DNA of 64,000 nucleotides from Streptomyces sp. NRRL S-350 (GCF_000719705.1 NZ_JOHO01000039.1:1-64000), one strand, 5' to 3'; shown: positions 1 through 9,309, counted from the first letter of the stretch. Translations and numbers: made by a program. The notes: a model not told the origin generated them from the sequence alone.

Positions 1-108
1 TCCAGCTCTTCGGTCGTCACAACCCGAATGCTGGACACCCTCCCCGCATGTCCGGAGCAGAACCGGCAAACCCAGCTGACTTCGGAACTACTCGTCTAGG
101 GTCGGGGC

Positions 109-408
109 ATGCACGGTCGCGACGCCCACAGTGAGGAACCCGTCCGGGTCACCGCCTGGGTCCGGGGGAAGGTCCAGCAGGTCGGGTTCCGCTGGTGGAC
201 CAGGGCACGGGCGCTGGAGACCGGCTTGACCGGCTACGCGAGCAACCTCGGCGACGGCCGGGTGCAGGTGGTGGCCGAAGGGCCCGCGGCCGACTGCGAG
301 CGACTGCTGGCCCTGCTGCGCGGCCCGGACACCCCCGGGCACGTCAGCGGTGTGACCGAGATCTGGACGGCCGTCGGCCCTGGCTACCAGGGTTTCGAGA
401 TCCGCTGA
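109..408 (+). CDS. acyP: Acylphosphatase
   Basis: A 99-residue cytosolic enzyme that hydrolyses carboxyl-phosphate bonds of small acylphosphates. The signature is clear: GKVQQVGFR supplies the phosphate cradle and catalytic Arg28, and ASNLGDGRV supplies catalytic Asn46. Length is typical of the family (about 90-100). The ATG at 109 is preceded by only a weak ribosome-binding site (GGGTCGGGG), so a start a few codons later is possible. It stands directly upstream of a strong hairpin and is probably transcribed as a single gene. The assignment rests on both catalytic residues and overall length, and is secure; the physiological substrate is unknown. Confidence 0.93.
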   Translation: MHGRDAHSEEPVRVTAWVRGKVQQVGFRWWTRARALETGLTGYASNLGDGRVQVVAEGPAADCERLLALLRGPDTPGHVSGVTEIWTAVGPGYQGFEIR

Positions 409-420
409 ACCGCCGCCCGC

Positions 421-453
421 CGCCGCTTTCCCCGCCCGCCCGGGAAAGCGGCG
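421..453 (+). terminator. Hairpin after acylphosphatase
   Basis: A perfect 12-bp stem (CGCCGCTTTCCC with GGGAAAGCGGCG) and 9-base loop begins 13 bp after the acylphosphatase stop. It is followed by GAAAAG rather than a T tract, which is common for actinobacterial terminators. Confidence 0.7.
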
Positions 454-831
454 AAAAGATCGGGAACTGTCGGTGTCACGAGGTTGCCATCCGGGCAGAC
501 TCGTGGTTGACTCCGCATCGAACGATGATCCACGAGCACGTGGTGGACCCGCCCCGATGGCCCCCCAGGCGTGAGCACTCCGCCGGGCAGGTGACAGGGG
601 CGCGGTAGCGTGCGGTGATCGTGTTGACCCGTACCGTCTTTGGTGAGACGCTGGAAGCCCGCGCACACGACCGCGTTTTCCCGGCAGGCGCCTGCCCTCG
701 TGAGCCCAGCTCACGGTGCTCGCGCCGAAGTGCCCAGCCAGCACTTCCGGTGACGCGCCGCGCGTGCGTCCCCCTTCCCCCTAGACCTGGACCATTCCGG
801 TTCGGTCACTCAGCGTGGAGGACCATACATC
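454..831. other. Intergenic region upstream of the small coiled-coil gene
   Basis: No supported gene. It contains two TTGAC-type -35-like hexamers (TTGACT near 508, TTGACC near 623), but neither has a convincing -10 at the right spacing. The last bases hold the GGAGG ribosome-binding site (813-817) of the next gene. Nothing else with obvious structure was seen. Confidence 0.4.
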
Positions 832-1035
832 ATGGCAAAGGCGCTTCTCGGGTACGTCGGCGGCCCCGACCCGCGAATGCTCTCCGAGATGCGACGGCTT
901 CAGCAGCGCGTCCAGGACCTTGAATCCGAGCTCCTTCGGATGCAGGCCGAGAACGACGCGCTCACCGCTGTCGCTGACGAGCACTCGCTGCTCAACAGCA
1001 TCGATCTGGATCAGCGGGAGCCGGCTCTCACCTGA
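832..1035 (+). CDS. Small coiled-coil protein of unknown function
   Basis: A 67-residue acidic protein with a GGAGG ribosome-binding site. Residues 16-43 (LSEMRRLQQRVQDLESELL and on) form a heptad-patterned helix expected to make a short coiled coil. There is no signal peptide or membrane segment. It lies 160 bp upstream of smc. From memory, proteins of this type sit at the same place in other streptomycetes, which would make it a genuine conserved gene, but no function is known to me. It could interact with SMC or simply be a neighbour; the sequence does not decide. Confidence 0.75.
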   Translation: MAKALLGYVGGPDPRMLSEMRRLQQRVQDLESELLRMQAENDALTAVADEHSLLNSIDLDQREPALT

Positions 1036-1195
1036 GTCCCGCCCGGTCCTCGCAGATCGACGCCGCTGTGCACTGAGCCGCCCCGAAAGGGACGCAGCTT
1101 GCAAGGGACGCCCGGATGTGGCGTCCCTTCGTCGTGTCCGAGTCCGGATACAGTCGCACGCTGGGGCCCCTGGCGAGCGACGAGGAGACCGGCGC

Positions 1196-4100
1196 GTGCA
1201 CCTGAAGAGCCTGACGCTGCGCGGCTTCAAGTCCTTCGCGTCCAGCACCACCCTGCGCTTCGAGCCGGGCATCACCTGCGTGGTCGGCCCCAACGGCTCC
1301 GGCAAGTCGAACGTGGTGGACGCGCTGTCCTGGGTGATGGGGGAGCAGGGGGCCAAGACGCTGCGCGGCGGCAAGATGGAGGACGTCATCTTCGCCGGGA
1401 CCAGCGGGCGCGCCCCGCTCGGCCGCGCCGAAGTCAGCCTCACCATCGACAACACCGACGGCGCCCTGCCGATCGACTACGCCGAGGTGACGATCACCCG
1501 GACCATGTTCCGCAACGGCGGCAGCGAGTACGCGCTCAACGGCGAGACCTGCCGCCTGCTGGACATCCAGGAACTGCTCTCCGACTCCGGCATCGGCCGG
1601 GAGATGCACGTCATCGTCGGGCAGGGGCAGCTGGACTCCGTCCTGCACGCCGACCCGATGGGCCGGCGCGCCTTCATCGAGGAGGCGGCCGGCGTCCTCA
1701 AGCACCGCAAGCGCAAGGAGAAGGCGCTGCGGAAACTGGACGCGATGCAGGCCAACCTCAACCGGATCCAGGACCTGGTGGCCGAACTGCGCCGCCAGCT
1801 CGGCCCGCTCGGCCGACAGGCCCGGATCGCCCGGCGGGCCGCCGGCATCCAGGCCGAGCTGCGCGACGCCCGGCTGCGGCTGCTCGCCGACGACCTCTCC
1901 ACGCTCCGCCGGGCCGTCGAGGCCGAAGTCGCGGACGAACTGGCGCTGCGGCTGCGGCGGACCACCGTCGAACAGGAACTGGCCCGCGCGGTGCAGCGCG
2001 AGCGCGTCCTGGAAGCCCAGGTCCAACAGCTCGGGCCGAGCCTGGAGACCGCCCGGCAGACCTGGTACCGGCTCTCCGCGCTCGCCGAGCGCACCCGCGG
2101 CACCCTCGGGCTGGCCGAGGCCCGGGCCCGGCACGCCGCAGCCGGCGGCCACGGCGAGGAGCGGCGCGGACGGGACCCGGAAGAGCTGGAACGGGAAGCC
2201 GAACGGGTCCGCGAGGAGGAGGCCGCGCTCGCCGAGGCACTGGAGGAGGCGCAGTACGCGCTCGCCGAGGCCGTCGAGCGCAAGGACGGACTGGAACGGG
2301 AGCTGGCCGCCGAGGAACGCCGGCTGCGCGACGCCGCCAAGGCCATCGCCGACCGCCGGGAGGGCCTCGCCCGGCTGCAGGGACAGGCCGCCGCCGCCCG
2401 CTCCGGGGCCGCCTCGGCGCAGGCCGAGATCGGCCGGCTCACCGAGGCCAGGGACGAGGCGCTGCTGCGCGCCGAGGCCGCGCAGGGCGAACTGGACCAG
2501 CTCCGGCAACAGGTGGACGGCCGCGCCGGGGACGACCGGCAGGCCGAGGCCGACCACCAGGCGGCGCGCGAACGGCTGGCCGCCGTCGAGCGCGAACTCG
2601 CCGCCGCCCGGGAGACGGCCGGCGCCGCCGAGCGCGAGCGGGCCGGACTGACCGCGCGGCACGAGGCGCTCTCCCTCGGACTGCGGCGCAAGGACGGCAC
2701 CGGCGCGCTGCTGGCCGCAGGGGAGCGGCTGGGCGGGCCGCGCGGCCCGGCGGCCGTGCAGCTGCGGATCGAGGCCGGGTACGAGACGGTGGTGGCGGCG
2801 GCGCTCGGCGCGGCGGCCGACGCGGTGGCCGTCGAATCGCCGTCCGCCGCCGTCGAGGCACTGCGGCTGCTGAGGGCGGACGACGCCGGCCGGGCCGCGC
2901 TGCTGATCGCGGGTGCGGCCGAAGCCCCCCACCACGGCGTCGAGTTGCCGGACGGTGCCCGTTGGGCCGCCGAACTGGTCGACGGCCCGGCCGAGTTGAC
3001 CGCCGCCGTCCGGCAGCTGCTGGCCGGGGTGGCGGTGGTCGCGGACCTGGACGCGGCGCTGCGGCTGCTCGACGAACACCCCCGACTGCCCACCGCCACC
3101 CCGGTGACCGCCGTGACCATGGACGGCGACCGGCTCGGCACCGGCTTCGCGCACGGCGGCTCCGGTGGCGCGCCGAGCCTGCTGGAGACCCAGGCCGCGG
3201 TGGACGAGACGGCCCGGGCGATCGACGAACTCGCCGCCCGCTGCGCCGAATCGGCCGAACGGCTGGCCGAACTCACCGAACGGCGCCGGGAGTCGGCCGC
3301 CGAAGTGGAGCGGCTCGCCGAGCGGCGGCGGCAGGCGGAGCAGGAACGGGCCCGGGTCGCGGGCGCGCTCGGCCGGCTCGGCGGGCAGGCCCGCGCCGCC
3401 GCCGGCGAGGCGGAGCGGCTGTCGGCCGCGGCCGCCCGCGCCGAGCAGGGCCTGGCCGGCCTGCTGGCCACCGCCGAAGAACTGGCGCAACGTCTGGCCG
3501 CGGCCGAGGAGTCGGCGGACGCCGGCGCGGACGAACCGGACGGCGGAGAGCGCCGGCGGCTGGCCGCCGCCGCGAGCGACGCCCGGCAGGCCGAGCTGGA
3601 GGCCCGGCTCGCGGTGCGCACCCACGAGGAGCGGGTCCGCGCGCTCACCGGCCGGGCGGACCAGCTGGACCGGGCCGCCCGGGCCGAGCGCGAGGCGCGC
3701 GCCCGGTCCGCCGAGCGCCGGCGGCGCGCCGAGCACGACGCCGCGGTGGCGAACGCCGTCGCCGCGGGCGCCCGGCAGCTGCTCGCCTGCCTGGAGGTGT
3801 CGCTGGCCCGCGCGGACGCCGAGCGGGCGGCCGTCGAGCAGGCGCGCACCGAGCGCGAGCAGGAGCTACGGGAGCACCGCGAGCACGGCCGCGGCCTCAA
3901 GGAGGAACTCGACAAGCTGGTCGACGCCGGGCACCGGGACGAGGTGCTGCGCGCGGAGAAACGGCTGCGGACCGAGCAGCTGGAGGCCCGGGCGCTGGAG
4001 GAGTTCGGCATCGACGGCGGCGAGCTGCTGGCCTCCTACGGGCCGGACCGGCCCGTCCCGCCCGCGACGCCGGAGGACGGGCAGGAGCCGGGGGAGCCGT

Positions 4101-4825
4101 ACCCGTACGTCCGGGCCGAGCAGGAGAAGCGGCTGAAGGCCGCCGAGCGGGCGTACCAGCAGCTCGGCAAGGTCAACCCGCTGGCGCTGGAGGAGTTCGC
4201 CGCGCTGGAGGAGCGGCACACGTTCCTCGGCGAGCAGCTGGACGACCTCAAGCGCGGCCGGCGCGACCTGCTGGACATCGTCCGGGACGTGGACCAGCGG
4301 GTCGAGCAGCTGTTCACCTCGGCGTACCACGACACCGCCGCCCAGTTCGAGGGCGTCTTCGCCCGGCTCTTCCCGGGCGGTGAGGGCCGGCTGGTGCTGA
4401 CCGACCCGGACGACATGCTCGGCACCGGCGTCGAGGTGGAGGCCCGGCCGCCGGGCAAGAAGGTCAAGCGGCTGTCGCTGCTGTCAGGCGGCGAGCGCTC
4501 GCTGACCGCGGTGGCGCTGCTGGTGGCCATCTTCAAGGCCAGGCCCAGCCCGTTCTACGTGATGGACGAGGTGGAGGCCGCGCTCGACGAGACCAACCTG
4601 CGCCGGCTGATCGGGATCATGGAGGAGCTGAGGGAGAGCTCCCAGCTGATCGTGATCACCCACCAGAGGCTGACCATGGAGTCCGCCGACGCCCTCTACG
4701 GCGTGACGATGAAGGGCGACGGCATCTCGCAGGTGATCAGCCAGCGGCTGCGCGCGGCAGGACCTCCCGGCCGGCGAGCCCCCGGAGAGCCCCGGGAACG
4801 GCGGAGCGCACCGCTCCTTTCGTGA
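1196..4825 (+). CDS. smc: Chromosome segregation/condensation ATPase SMC
   Basis: A 1209-residue structural-maintenance-of-chromosomes protein, which with ScpA/ScpB compacts and segregates the nucleoid. Domain order is complete. The N-terminal ATPase half has Walker A GPNGSGKSN (about residues 31-39). Two very long Ala/Arg/Glu-rich coiled-coil arms flank a hinge around residues 500-640 (LRIEAGYETVVAAALG region). The C-terminal half has signature LSGGERS (about 1096) and Walker B YVMDEVEAALDE (about 1120). The GTG at 1196 is chosen because the conserved opening HLKSLTLRGFKSF follows at once; the longer open frame upstream reads through unrelated sequence. Length is normal for the family. Confidence 0.97.
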   Translation: MHLKSLTLRGFKSFASSTTLRFEPGITCVVGPNGSGKSNVVDALSWVMGEQGAKTLRGGKMEDVIFAGTSGRAPLGRAEVSLTIDNTDGALPIDYAEVTITRTMFRNGGSEYALNGETCRLLDIQELLSDSGIGREMHVIVGQGQLDSVLHADPMGRRAFIEEAAGVLKHRKRKEKALRKLDAMQANLNRIQDLVAELRRQLGPLGRQARIARRAAGIQAELRDARLRLLADDLSTLRRAVEAEVADELALRLRRTTVEQELARAVQRERVLEAQVQQLGPSLETARQTWYRLSALAERTRGTLGLAEARARHAAAGGHGEERRGRDPEELEREAERVREEEAALAEALEEAQYALAEAVERKDGLERELAAEERRLRDAAKAIADRREGLARLQGQAAAARSGAASAQAEIGRLTEARDEALLRAEAAQGELDQLRQQVDGRAGDDRQAEADHQAARERLAAVERELAAARETAGAAERERAGLTARHEALSLGLRRKDGTGALLAAGERLGGPRGPAAVQLRIEAGYETVVAAALGAAADAVAVESPSAAVEALRLLRADDAGRAALLIAGAAEAPHHGVELPDGARWAAELVDGPAELTAAVRQLLAGVAVVADLDAALRLLDEHPRLPTATPVTAVTMDGDRLGTGFAHGGSGGAPSLLETQAAVDETARAIDELAARCAESAERLAELTERRRESAAEVERLAERRRQAEQERARVAGALGRLGGQARAAAGEAERLSAAAARAEQGLAGLLATAEELAQRLAAAEESADAGADEPDGGERRRLAAAASDARQAELEARLAVRTHEERVRALTGRADQLDRAARAEREARARSAERRRRAEHDAAVANAVAAGARQLLACLEVSLARADAERAAVEQARTEREQELREHREHGRGLKEELDKLVDAGHRDEVLRAEKRLRTEQLEARALEEFGIDGGELLASYGPDRPVPPATPEDGQEPGEPYPYVRAEQEKRLKAAERAYQQLGKVNPLALEEFAALEERHTFLGEQLDDLKRGRRDLLDIVRDVDQRVEQLFTSAYHDTAAQFEGVFARLFPGGEGRLVLTDPDDMLGTGVEVEARPPGKKVKRLSLLSGGERSLTAVALLVAIFKARPSPFYVMDEVEAALDETNLRRLIGIMEELRESSQLIVITHQRLTMESADALYGVTMKGDGISQVISQRLRAAGPPGRRAPGEPRERRSAPLLS

Positions 4826-4880
4826 CGGTCCAGGGCGGCTGCGGTCCATCCGGGCTCCGGTCGCGGATACTGGAGCGGAT

Positions 4881-6107
4881 ATGGAATACGTGATCCTTGC
4901 CGTAGTCATCGCCGTGGTCGCCGTCGGCGCGATCGCGGGCCTCGTCGTTTCCGGCAGACGACGCCAGCAGCTGCCCCCCAAGTCGCAGGCGCCGGTCATC
5001 ACGGCGCCGAAGCCCACCCCGCGGGAGCCCCAGGTCGGCGAGGAGTCCGCGCCGCCGACCGAGGAGCCCCGCCGCACCGTCGAGGAGGTGGAACTCCCGG
5101 CGGATCCCGAGGCCGCCGGGGCCGTGGAGGTCGTCGAGGTCGAGCCGGCCGAGGCCGAGGCGGCTCCGGCCGTCGAAGTCCCCGAGCCCACCGCCGGCCG
5201 GCTGGTCCGGCTGCGCTCGCGGCTCTCCCGCTCGCAGAACTCGCTCGGCAAGGGCCTGCTCTCGCTGCTCTCCCGCGAGCACCTGGACGAGGACACCTGG
5301 GAGGAGATCGAGGACACCCTGCTCACCGCCGACGTCGGCGTCGCCCCCACCCAGGAGCTGGTCGAGCGGCTGCGCACCCGGGTGAAGGTGCTCGGCACCC
5401 GGACACCCGACGAGCTGCGCGCGCTGCTGCGCGAGGAGCTGGTCGAGCTGATCGGCAAGGACGCCGACCGCACCGTCCGCTCCACCAAGCACGAGGAGGG
5501 ACCGGCCGTGGTCCTGGTCGTCGGCGTCAACGGCGTCGGCAAGACCACCACCACCGGCAAGCTGGCCCGCGTCCTGGTCGCCGACGGCCGGACGGTGGTG
5601 CTCGGCGCCGCCGACACCTTCCGTGCCGCCGCCGCCGACCAGCTGCAGACCTGGGGCGAGCGGGTCGGGGCACGCACCGTGCGCGGCCCCGAGGGCGGCG
5701 ACCCGGCCTCGATCGCCTTCGACGCCGTCAAGGAGGGCATCGCCGAGGGCGTCGACACCGTGCTGATCGACACCGCCGGCCGGCTGCACACCAAGACCGG
5801 CCTGATGGACGAGCTGGGCAAGGTCAAGCGGGTCGTCGAGAAGCACGGCCCGGTGGACGAGGTGCTGCTGGTGCTGGACGCCACCACCGGCCAGAACGGC
5901 CTGATCCAGGCCCGGGTCTTCGCCGAGGTGGTCGACATCACCGGCATCGTGCTGACCAAGCTGGACGGCACGGCCAAGGGCGGCATCGTGGTCGCCGTGC
6001 AGCGCGAGCTGGGCGTGCCGGTCAAGCTGATCGGCCTGGGCGAGGGCGCGGACGACCTGGCGCCGTTCGAGCCGGGTGCGTTCGTGGACGCGCTGATCGG
6101 GGACTGA
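4881..6107 (+). CDS. ftsY: Signal recognition particle receptor FtsY
   Basis: A 408-residue SRP-receptor GTPase that docks ribosome-SRP complexes at the membrane together with Ffh, also encoded in this window. An N-terminal membrane helix (about residues 2-24) is followed by an acidic Glu/Pro-rich A domain (to about 105) and a complete NG domain. The G motifs are GVNGVGKTTT (about 215), DTAGR (about 297) and TKLDGTAKGG (about 359). A true N-terminal membrane anchor is usual for actinobacterial FtsY, unlike E. coli. It follows smc by 55 bp and is closed by a strong terminator. Confidence 0.97.
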   Translation: MEYVILAVVIAVVAVGAIAGLVVSGRRRQQLPPKSQAPVITAPKPTPREPQVGEESAPPTEEPRRTVEEVELPADPEAAGAVEVVEVEPAEAEAAPAVEVPEPTAGRLVRLRSRLSRSQNSLGKGLLSLLSREHLDEDTWEEIEDTLLTADVGVAPTQELVERLRTRVKVLGTRTPDELRALLREELVELIGKDADRTVRSTKHEEGPAVVLVVGVNGVGKTTTTGKLARVLVADGRTVVLGAADTFRAAAADQLQTWGERVGARTVRGPEGGDPASIAFDAVKEGIAEGVDTVLIDTAGRLHTKTGLMDELGKVKRVVEKHGPVDEVLLVLDATTGQNGLIQARVFAEVVDITGIVLTKLDGTAKGGIVVAVQRELGVPVKLIGLGEGADDLAPFEPGAFVDALIGD

Positions 6108-6128
6108 CCGGGTACCACCCCGCCGGTG

Positions 6129-6158
6129 AGGGTCCGCTCCTTCGGGGGCGGGCCCTTT
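6129..6158 (+). terminator. ftsY terminator with UUCG tetraloop
   Basis: An 11-bp stem (two G-U pairs) closed by a TTCG tetraloop and ended by TTT, 22 bp past the ftsY stop. The stable tetraloop and T run make this one of the clearest intrinsic terminators in the window. Confidence 0.85.
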
Positions 6159-6229
6159 CGCGTGCCCGGCCTCCTGCGGGCGCGCGCCAAGTTTCTGCCG
6201 GGTTTTCCTACGGCGCGTGCCGGGGCTCG

Positions 6230-6910
6230 CTACGAGGCCAGCCAGGCCGGCTCGGCGGTGCGCTCGCGGCTGCGGTGGCAGGCGTACGCGAGGGTGCCGA
6301 GCAGCAGCCGGGCCTCGGGCGGGCAGCCGGCGTTGTCGCGGGTGGGGCGGCGCAGCCAGCGGACCGGGCCGAGGCCGCCGAGGACGGTCGGCGGGGCGGC
6401 GACGTAGCTGCCCTCGCCGTGGCAGGTGAGGTCGAGCGCGGCGTCGTCCCAGCCCATCCGGTACAGCAGGTCGGGCAGCCGGCGGGCGGCGCCGGCGGCG
6501 ACCAGGAACTGCAGCCGGCCGGTGGGCGCGGCGAGGACCGGCCCGACCTGGGTGCCCATCCGCTCCAGCCTGACCAGCGCCTGCAGACCGGCCTGCTCGG
6601 GGACGTCCAGGACGTCGAAGGCGCGGCCGGTGGGGAACAGCACCGAGCCCTCGGCGCCGCGGGTGGCGCGGCTGCGGCCCTCGGTGCCCGGTACGGGGTG
6701 CAGACCGGGCGCGGCGCAACGGGCGGAGCCGCAGGGACAGCGGGTCGGGGCGGTGGCGGCGTCGGCGGGGCCGCCGGTGGCGACCGCCCAGCCCCAGCGG
6801 CCGGTGTACTCCGCGGCGGCCCGGGACGCGGTGGCCTTGGTGCGGCGGCGCGCGCCCAGCGGTGCCAGTCGCAGGTGCCCCAGCCGGAGTTCGCCGAACA
6901 GGTTGTCCAT
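6230..6910 (-). CDS. Prim-Pol-like (bifunctional DNA primase/polymerase N-terminal family) protein
   Basis: A 226-residue cytosolic protein resembling the stand-alone proteins that Streptomyces annotations call bifunctional DNA primase/polymerase. The N-terminal half has AAEYTGRWGWAVATGG and a cysteine-rich stretch (TRCPCGSARCAAPGLHP) that could bind zinc. The C-terminal half has FDVLDVP, LQFLVAAGAARRL and GPVRWLRRP blocks. There is no helicase domain. The ATG at 6910 sits only one base after a GGGGGAGG run, so initiation may use another start. It is convergent with ftsY and divergent from nsdA. A shorter relative is encoded at 62059-62490. The family name is from memory; primase activity is not shown by anything visible here. 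Confidence 0.7.
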   Translation of the reverse strand: MDNLFGELRLGHLRLAPLGARRRTKATASRAAAEYTGRWGWAVATGGPADAATAPTRCPCGSARCAAPGLHPVPGTEGRSRATRGAEGSVLFPTGRAFDVLDVPEQAGLQALVRLERMGTQVGPVLAAPTGRLQFLVAAGAARRLPDLLYRMGWDDAALDLTCHGEGSYVAAPPTVLGGLGPVRWLRRPTRDNAGCPPEARLLLGTLAYACHRSRERTAEPAWLAS

Positions 6911-7410
6911 GCCTCCCCCAACAGGTTCTCGTTGCCGATGGTTACGGGATGGTGACTGTGTGTTGATTGTCAGCTGCGTGGTGCGTGGTGCGGTGGCGGC
7001 GCGCAGCGCGTGGCGTGCGCCTCTTCCGGGGGTGTGCCTCGGGCGCCGCCTTGTCGGGGCGGCGCGGATGCCGGATCGTCGTGGGCGCGGGACTGGTGCC
7101 GCCCGGAGTGGGTGGTGAACTCGCCTGTGGCTGCGGGGTATTGCCGGGTCTGCCGGGTCCGCCGGGATGAGCCGGAGGACTTGGCGGCCCGCATATGCCG
7201 GACCGTCGCGACTATCCAGTGAAGCGTGTGCCCCCTGACTTCGGTTCACTCCTGGGGGTGGCGAAAGGTGGCGTTTCGCCAGGGCCGCTCCCACGGGCCC
7301 CTCGCGGGGCATTACGTTCAGCACGCGGATGTCGTCAGGGAGTCGGCTCCTGGCCTTTCGGGGAACGGGAGTTGGGAAGCTGACGGGTCGTCCGCGACGA
7401 TGGCACACCA

Positions 7411-7472
7411 GTACGACGACAGTACGACGACGACAGCACGACGACAGCACTGAACTGACGACAGCACGACGA
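7411..7472. repeat. Tandem CGACGACAGYA repeats upstream of nsdA
   Basis: About four or five degenerate 11-14 bp units built on CGACGACAGCA occur about 110 bp before the nsdA start. Units differ in length, so it is not a coding triplet repeat. Confidence 0.75.
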
Positions 7473-7542
7473 CGCGGCACGGCAGCACCTCAGGCACGGC
7501 ACGTCTGGCAAGAGCCCGCAACCGTCGGGCGTCACGATCGGG

Positions 7543-7558
7543 GGCCCCGCGAGGGGCC
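7543..7558 (+). promoter_or_regulatory. GNRA-loop hairpin before the nsdA start
   Basis: GGCCCC-GCGA-GGGGCC is a perfect 6-bp stem with a GNRA tetraloop, ending 20 bases before the nsdA ATG and next to the putative ribosome-binding site GGGATGGGA. It could modulate initiation; this is inference. Confidence 0.4.
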
Positions 7559-7578
7559 GGGCGGGATGGGACGTTCCC

Positions 7579-9033
7579 ATGGCAGAGAAGCAACCCAATG
7601 AGAAGCTGACCACGTGGTTCGCCCGCAGCGGCTGGTCCAAGGGCGAGTTGGCCCGCCAGGTCAACCGCCGGGCCCGGCAGATCGGCGCCCACCACGTCTC
7701 CACCGACACCTCGCGGGTGCGCCGCTGGCTCGACGGCGAACAGCCGCGCGAGCCGATCCCCAAGATCATGTCGGAGCTCTTCTCCGAGCGGTTCGGCTCG
7801 GTGGTCTCGATCGAGGACCTCGGCCTGCGCGCCGCGATCCCGGTCTCCACCGTGGGCGGCGGCGTCGACCTCCCGTGGAGCGGCCCGCAGACCGTCCAGC
7901 TGATCAGCGACTACTCCCGCAGCGACCTCATGCTGAACCGCCGGGGCTTCCTCGGCACCTCGCTCGCGCTGACCGCCGGCGCCGCCCTGATCGAGCCCAT
8001 GCAGCGCTGGCTGGCCCCCGGCCCGACCGGCATCCCCACCCCGATCCTCACCGCCGCCAACGGCGGCGAGGCCTTCACCGGCCGGCTCTCCGAGCCCGAG
8101 CTCGAACTGCTCGAGCAGACCACGGTCATGTTCCGGCAGTGGGACGCGCAGAACGGCGGCGGGCTGCGCCGCAAGGCCGTCGTCGGCCAACTCCACGAGG
8201 TCACCGACCTGCTCCAGGAGACGTACAGCGAGGACACCACCCGGCGGCTGTTCCGACTCACCGCCGAACTCGCCCACCTGGCCGGGTGGATGTCCTACGA
8301 CGTCGGGATGCACCCAAGCGCCCAGAAGTACTACGTGCTGGCCCTGCACGCGGCCAAGGAGGCCGGCGACCGGCCGTTCGGCGCGCTGATCCTCACCGAC
8401 ATGAGCCGCCAGATGATCCACCTCAACCGGGGCGAGGACGCCCTGGAGCTGATCCACCTGGCCCAGTACGGCAGCCGCGACACCGCCACCCCGCGCCAGC
8501 AGTCCCTGCTGTACGCGATGGAGGCGCGCGCCTACGCCACCATCGGCGAGGTCAACCGCTGCGCCCGCGCGATCCGGCTGTCCGAGGACACCTTCACCGA
8601 CATCCGCGAGGGGGACGACGAGCCGGACTGGCTGAAGTTCTTCTCGCCGGCCGAGCTGAACGCCGAGAACGCGCACTCCTTCCGCGACCTCGCGTACCAC
8701 TCCGACAACGCCCGGCTGTACGCCTCGATGTCCGCGCCGGTGATGGAGCGCGCGGTCGACCTTTTCCGGCAGGACGGCGACCACGTGCGCTCGTACGCCT
8801 TCAACCTGATCGGCATGGCCAGCGTGCACCTGCTGCAGAACGAGGCCGAGCAGGCGGCCGTGATGGCCGAGCAGGCGGTCGACATCGCCACCAAGGTGCG
8901 CTCGGAGCGGCTGAACTCCCGGGTGCGCAAGACCACGGAGGCCGCGGCGGCCCGGTTCAAGGGCGTGGACGCGGTGAGCCGGCTCAAGGAGCGGGTCGTC
9001 CAGGACATCCCGGAGTACGTCTCGGTGGTCTGA
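7579..9033 (+). CDS. nsdA: Developmental/antibiotic regulator NsdA
   Basis: A 484-residue cytosolic protein of the NsdA type. From established knowledge, nsdA of S. coelicolor negatively affects antibiotic production and aerial development. The N-terminal 75 residues look like an HTH module (WSKGELARQVNRRARQIG, then VRRWLDGEQPREP). The rest is helical and fits TPR-type repeats (RLFRLTAELAHLAGWMSYD, YVLALHAAKEAGDR, AYAFNLIGMASVHLLQNEAE-like helices). The position between ftsY and amtB matches the S. coelicolor order as I remember it. The ATG follows GGGATGGGA. Ligand and targets cannot be read from sequence. Confidence 0.9.
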   Translation: MAEKQPNEKLTTWFARSGWSKGELARQVNRRARQIGAHHVSTDTSRVRRWLDGEQPREPIPKIMSELFSERFGSVVSIEDLGLRAAIPVSTVGGGVDLPWSGPQTVQLISDYSRSDLMLNRRGFLGTSLALTAGAALIEPMQRWLAPGPTGIPTPILTAANGGEAFTGRLSEPELELLEQTTVMFRQWDAQNGGGLRRKAVVGQLHEVTDLLQETYSEDTTRRLFRLTAELAHLAGWMSYDVGMHPSAQKYYVLALHAAKEAGDRPFGALILTDMSRQMIHLNRGEDALELIHLAQYGSRDTATPRQQSLLYAMEARAYATIGEVNRCARAIRLSEDTFTDIREGDDEPDWLKFFSPAELNAENAHSFRDLAYHSDNARLYASMSAPVMERAVDLFRQDGDHVRSYAFNLIGMASVHLLQNEAEQAAVMAEQAVDIATKVRSERLNSRVRKTTEAAAARFKGVDAVSRLKERVVQDIPEYVSVV

Positions 9034-9120
9034 GCGGCCGCGCGCTCCTCCTGGCTCCGCCGCTCTTCCCTGGCTCCGCCGCTGCTCCCGGGCTCCGCCG
9101 GGCCCTCCCGACCCCACCGA

Positions 9121-9144
9121 CCGTGGCGGCCGCCGCCGCCACGG
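9121..9144 (+). terminator. Hairpin downstream of nsdA
   Basis: CCGTGGCGGC-CGCC-GCCGCCACGG is a perfect 10-bp stem 88 bp after the nsdA stop. There is no T tract. It would insulate nsdA from the nitrogen operon. Confidence 0.6.
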
Positions 9145-9251
9145 CCGGTGGCGTTCCACCGGTGCGGCGTCCCCCCGCCGGACGGGTCGGCGGCCCGTGC
9201 GGCGGCACGGTAGCCCGTCCGGACGACGGCGGGGACGCGGTTCACGCAGCC

Positions 9252-9309
9252 GTAACCCGGGCGTCGCACGCGTCACGGCCGCGAAACAACCGGCCGCACT
9301 GGCCGAAAC
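9252..9309 (+). promoter_or_regulatory. GlnR-type operator of amtB-glnK-glnD
   Basis: GTCAC (9272) - 6 bp - GAAAC (9283) - 6 bp - CCGCA (9294) - 6 bp - GAAAC (9305) fits the known GlnR a/b-site layout gTnAC-n6-GAAAC repeated with an 11-bp period; the third element is degenerate. A further GTAAC lies at 9252. GlnR control of amtB is established in S. coelicolor. The box ends about 95 bp before the amtB ATG, a sensible position for an activator. Confidence 0.75.

Larger units (their letters stand above)
6911..7578. other. Divergent intergenic region upstream of nsdA
   Basis: 668 bp with no supported gene, separating the Prim-Pol-like gene (minus) from nsdA (plus). It holds a tandem GACGACAGYA repeat block (7411-7472) and a small perfect hairpin just before the nsdA start (7543-7558), both listed separately. 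The length suggests a regulated promoter region. Confidence 0.5.

Noticed and set aside
508..628. Two TTGAC-like promoter elements in the 454-831 gap.
   Set aside because: No TAnnnT-type -10 at 16-19 bp from either hexamer.
1028..3736. Long open frames on the strand opposite smc and in the other smc frame.
   Set aside because: They follow the third-position GC bias of smc and encode Arg/Gly/Pro/Ala-rich nonsense; the smc product has all family motifs.
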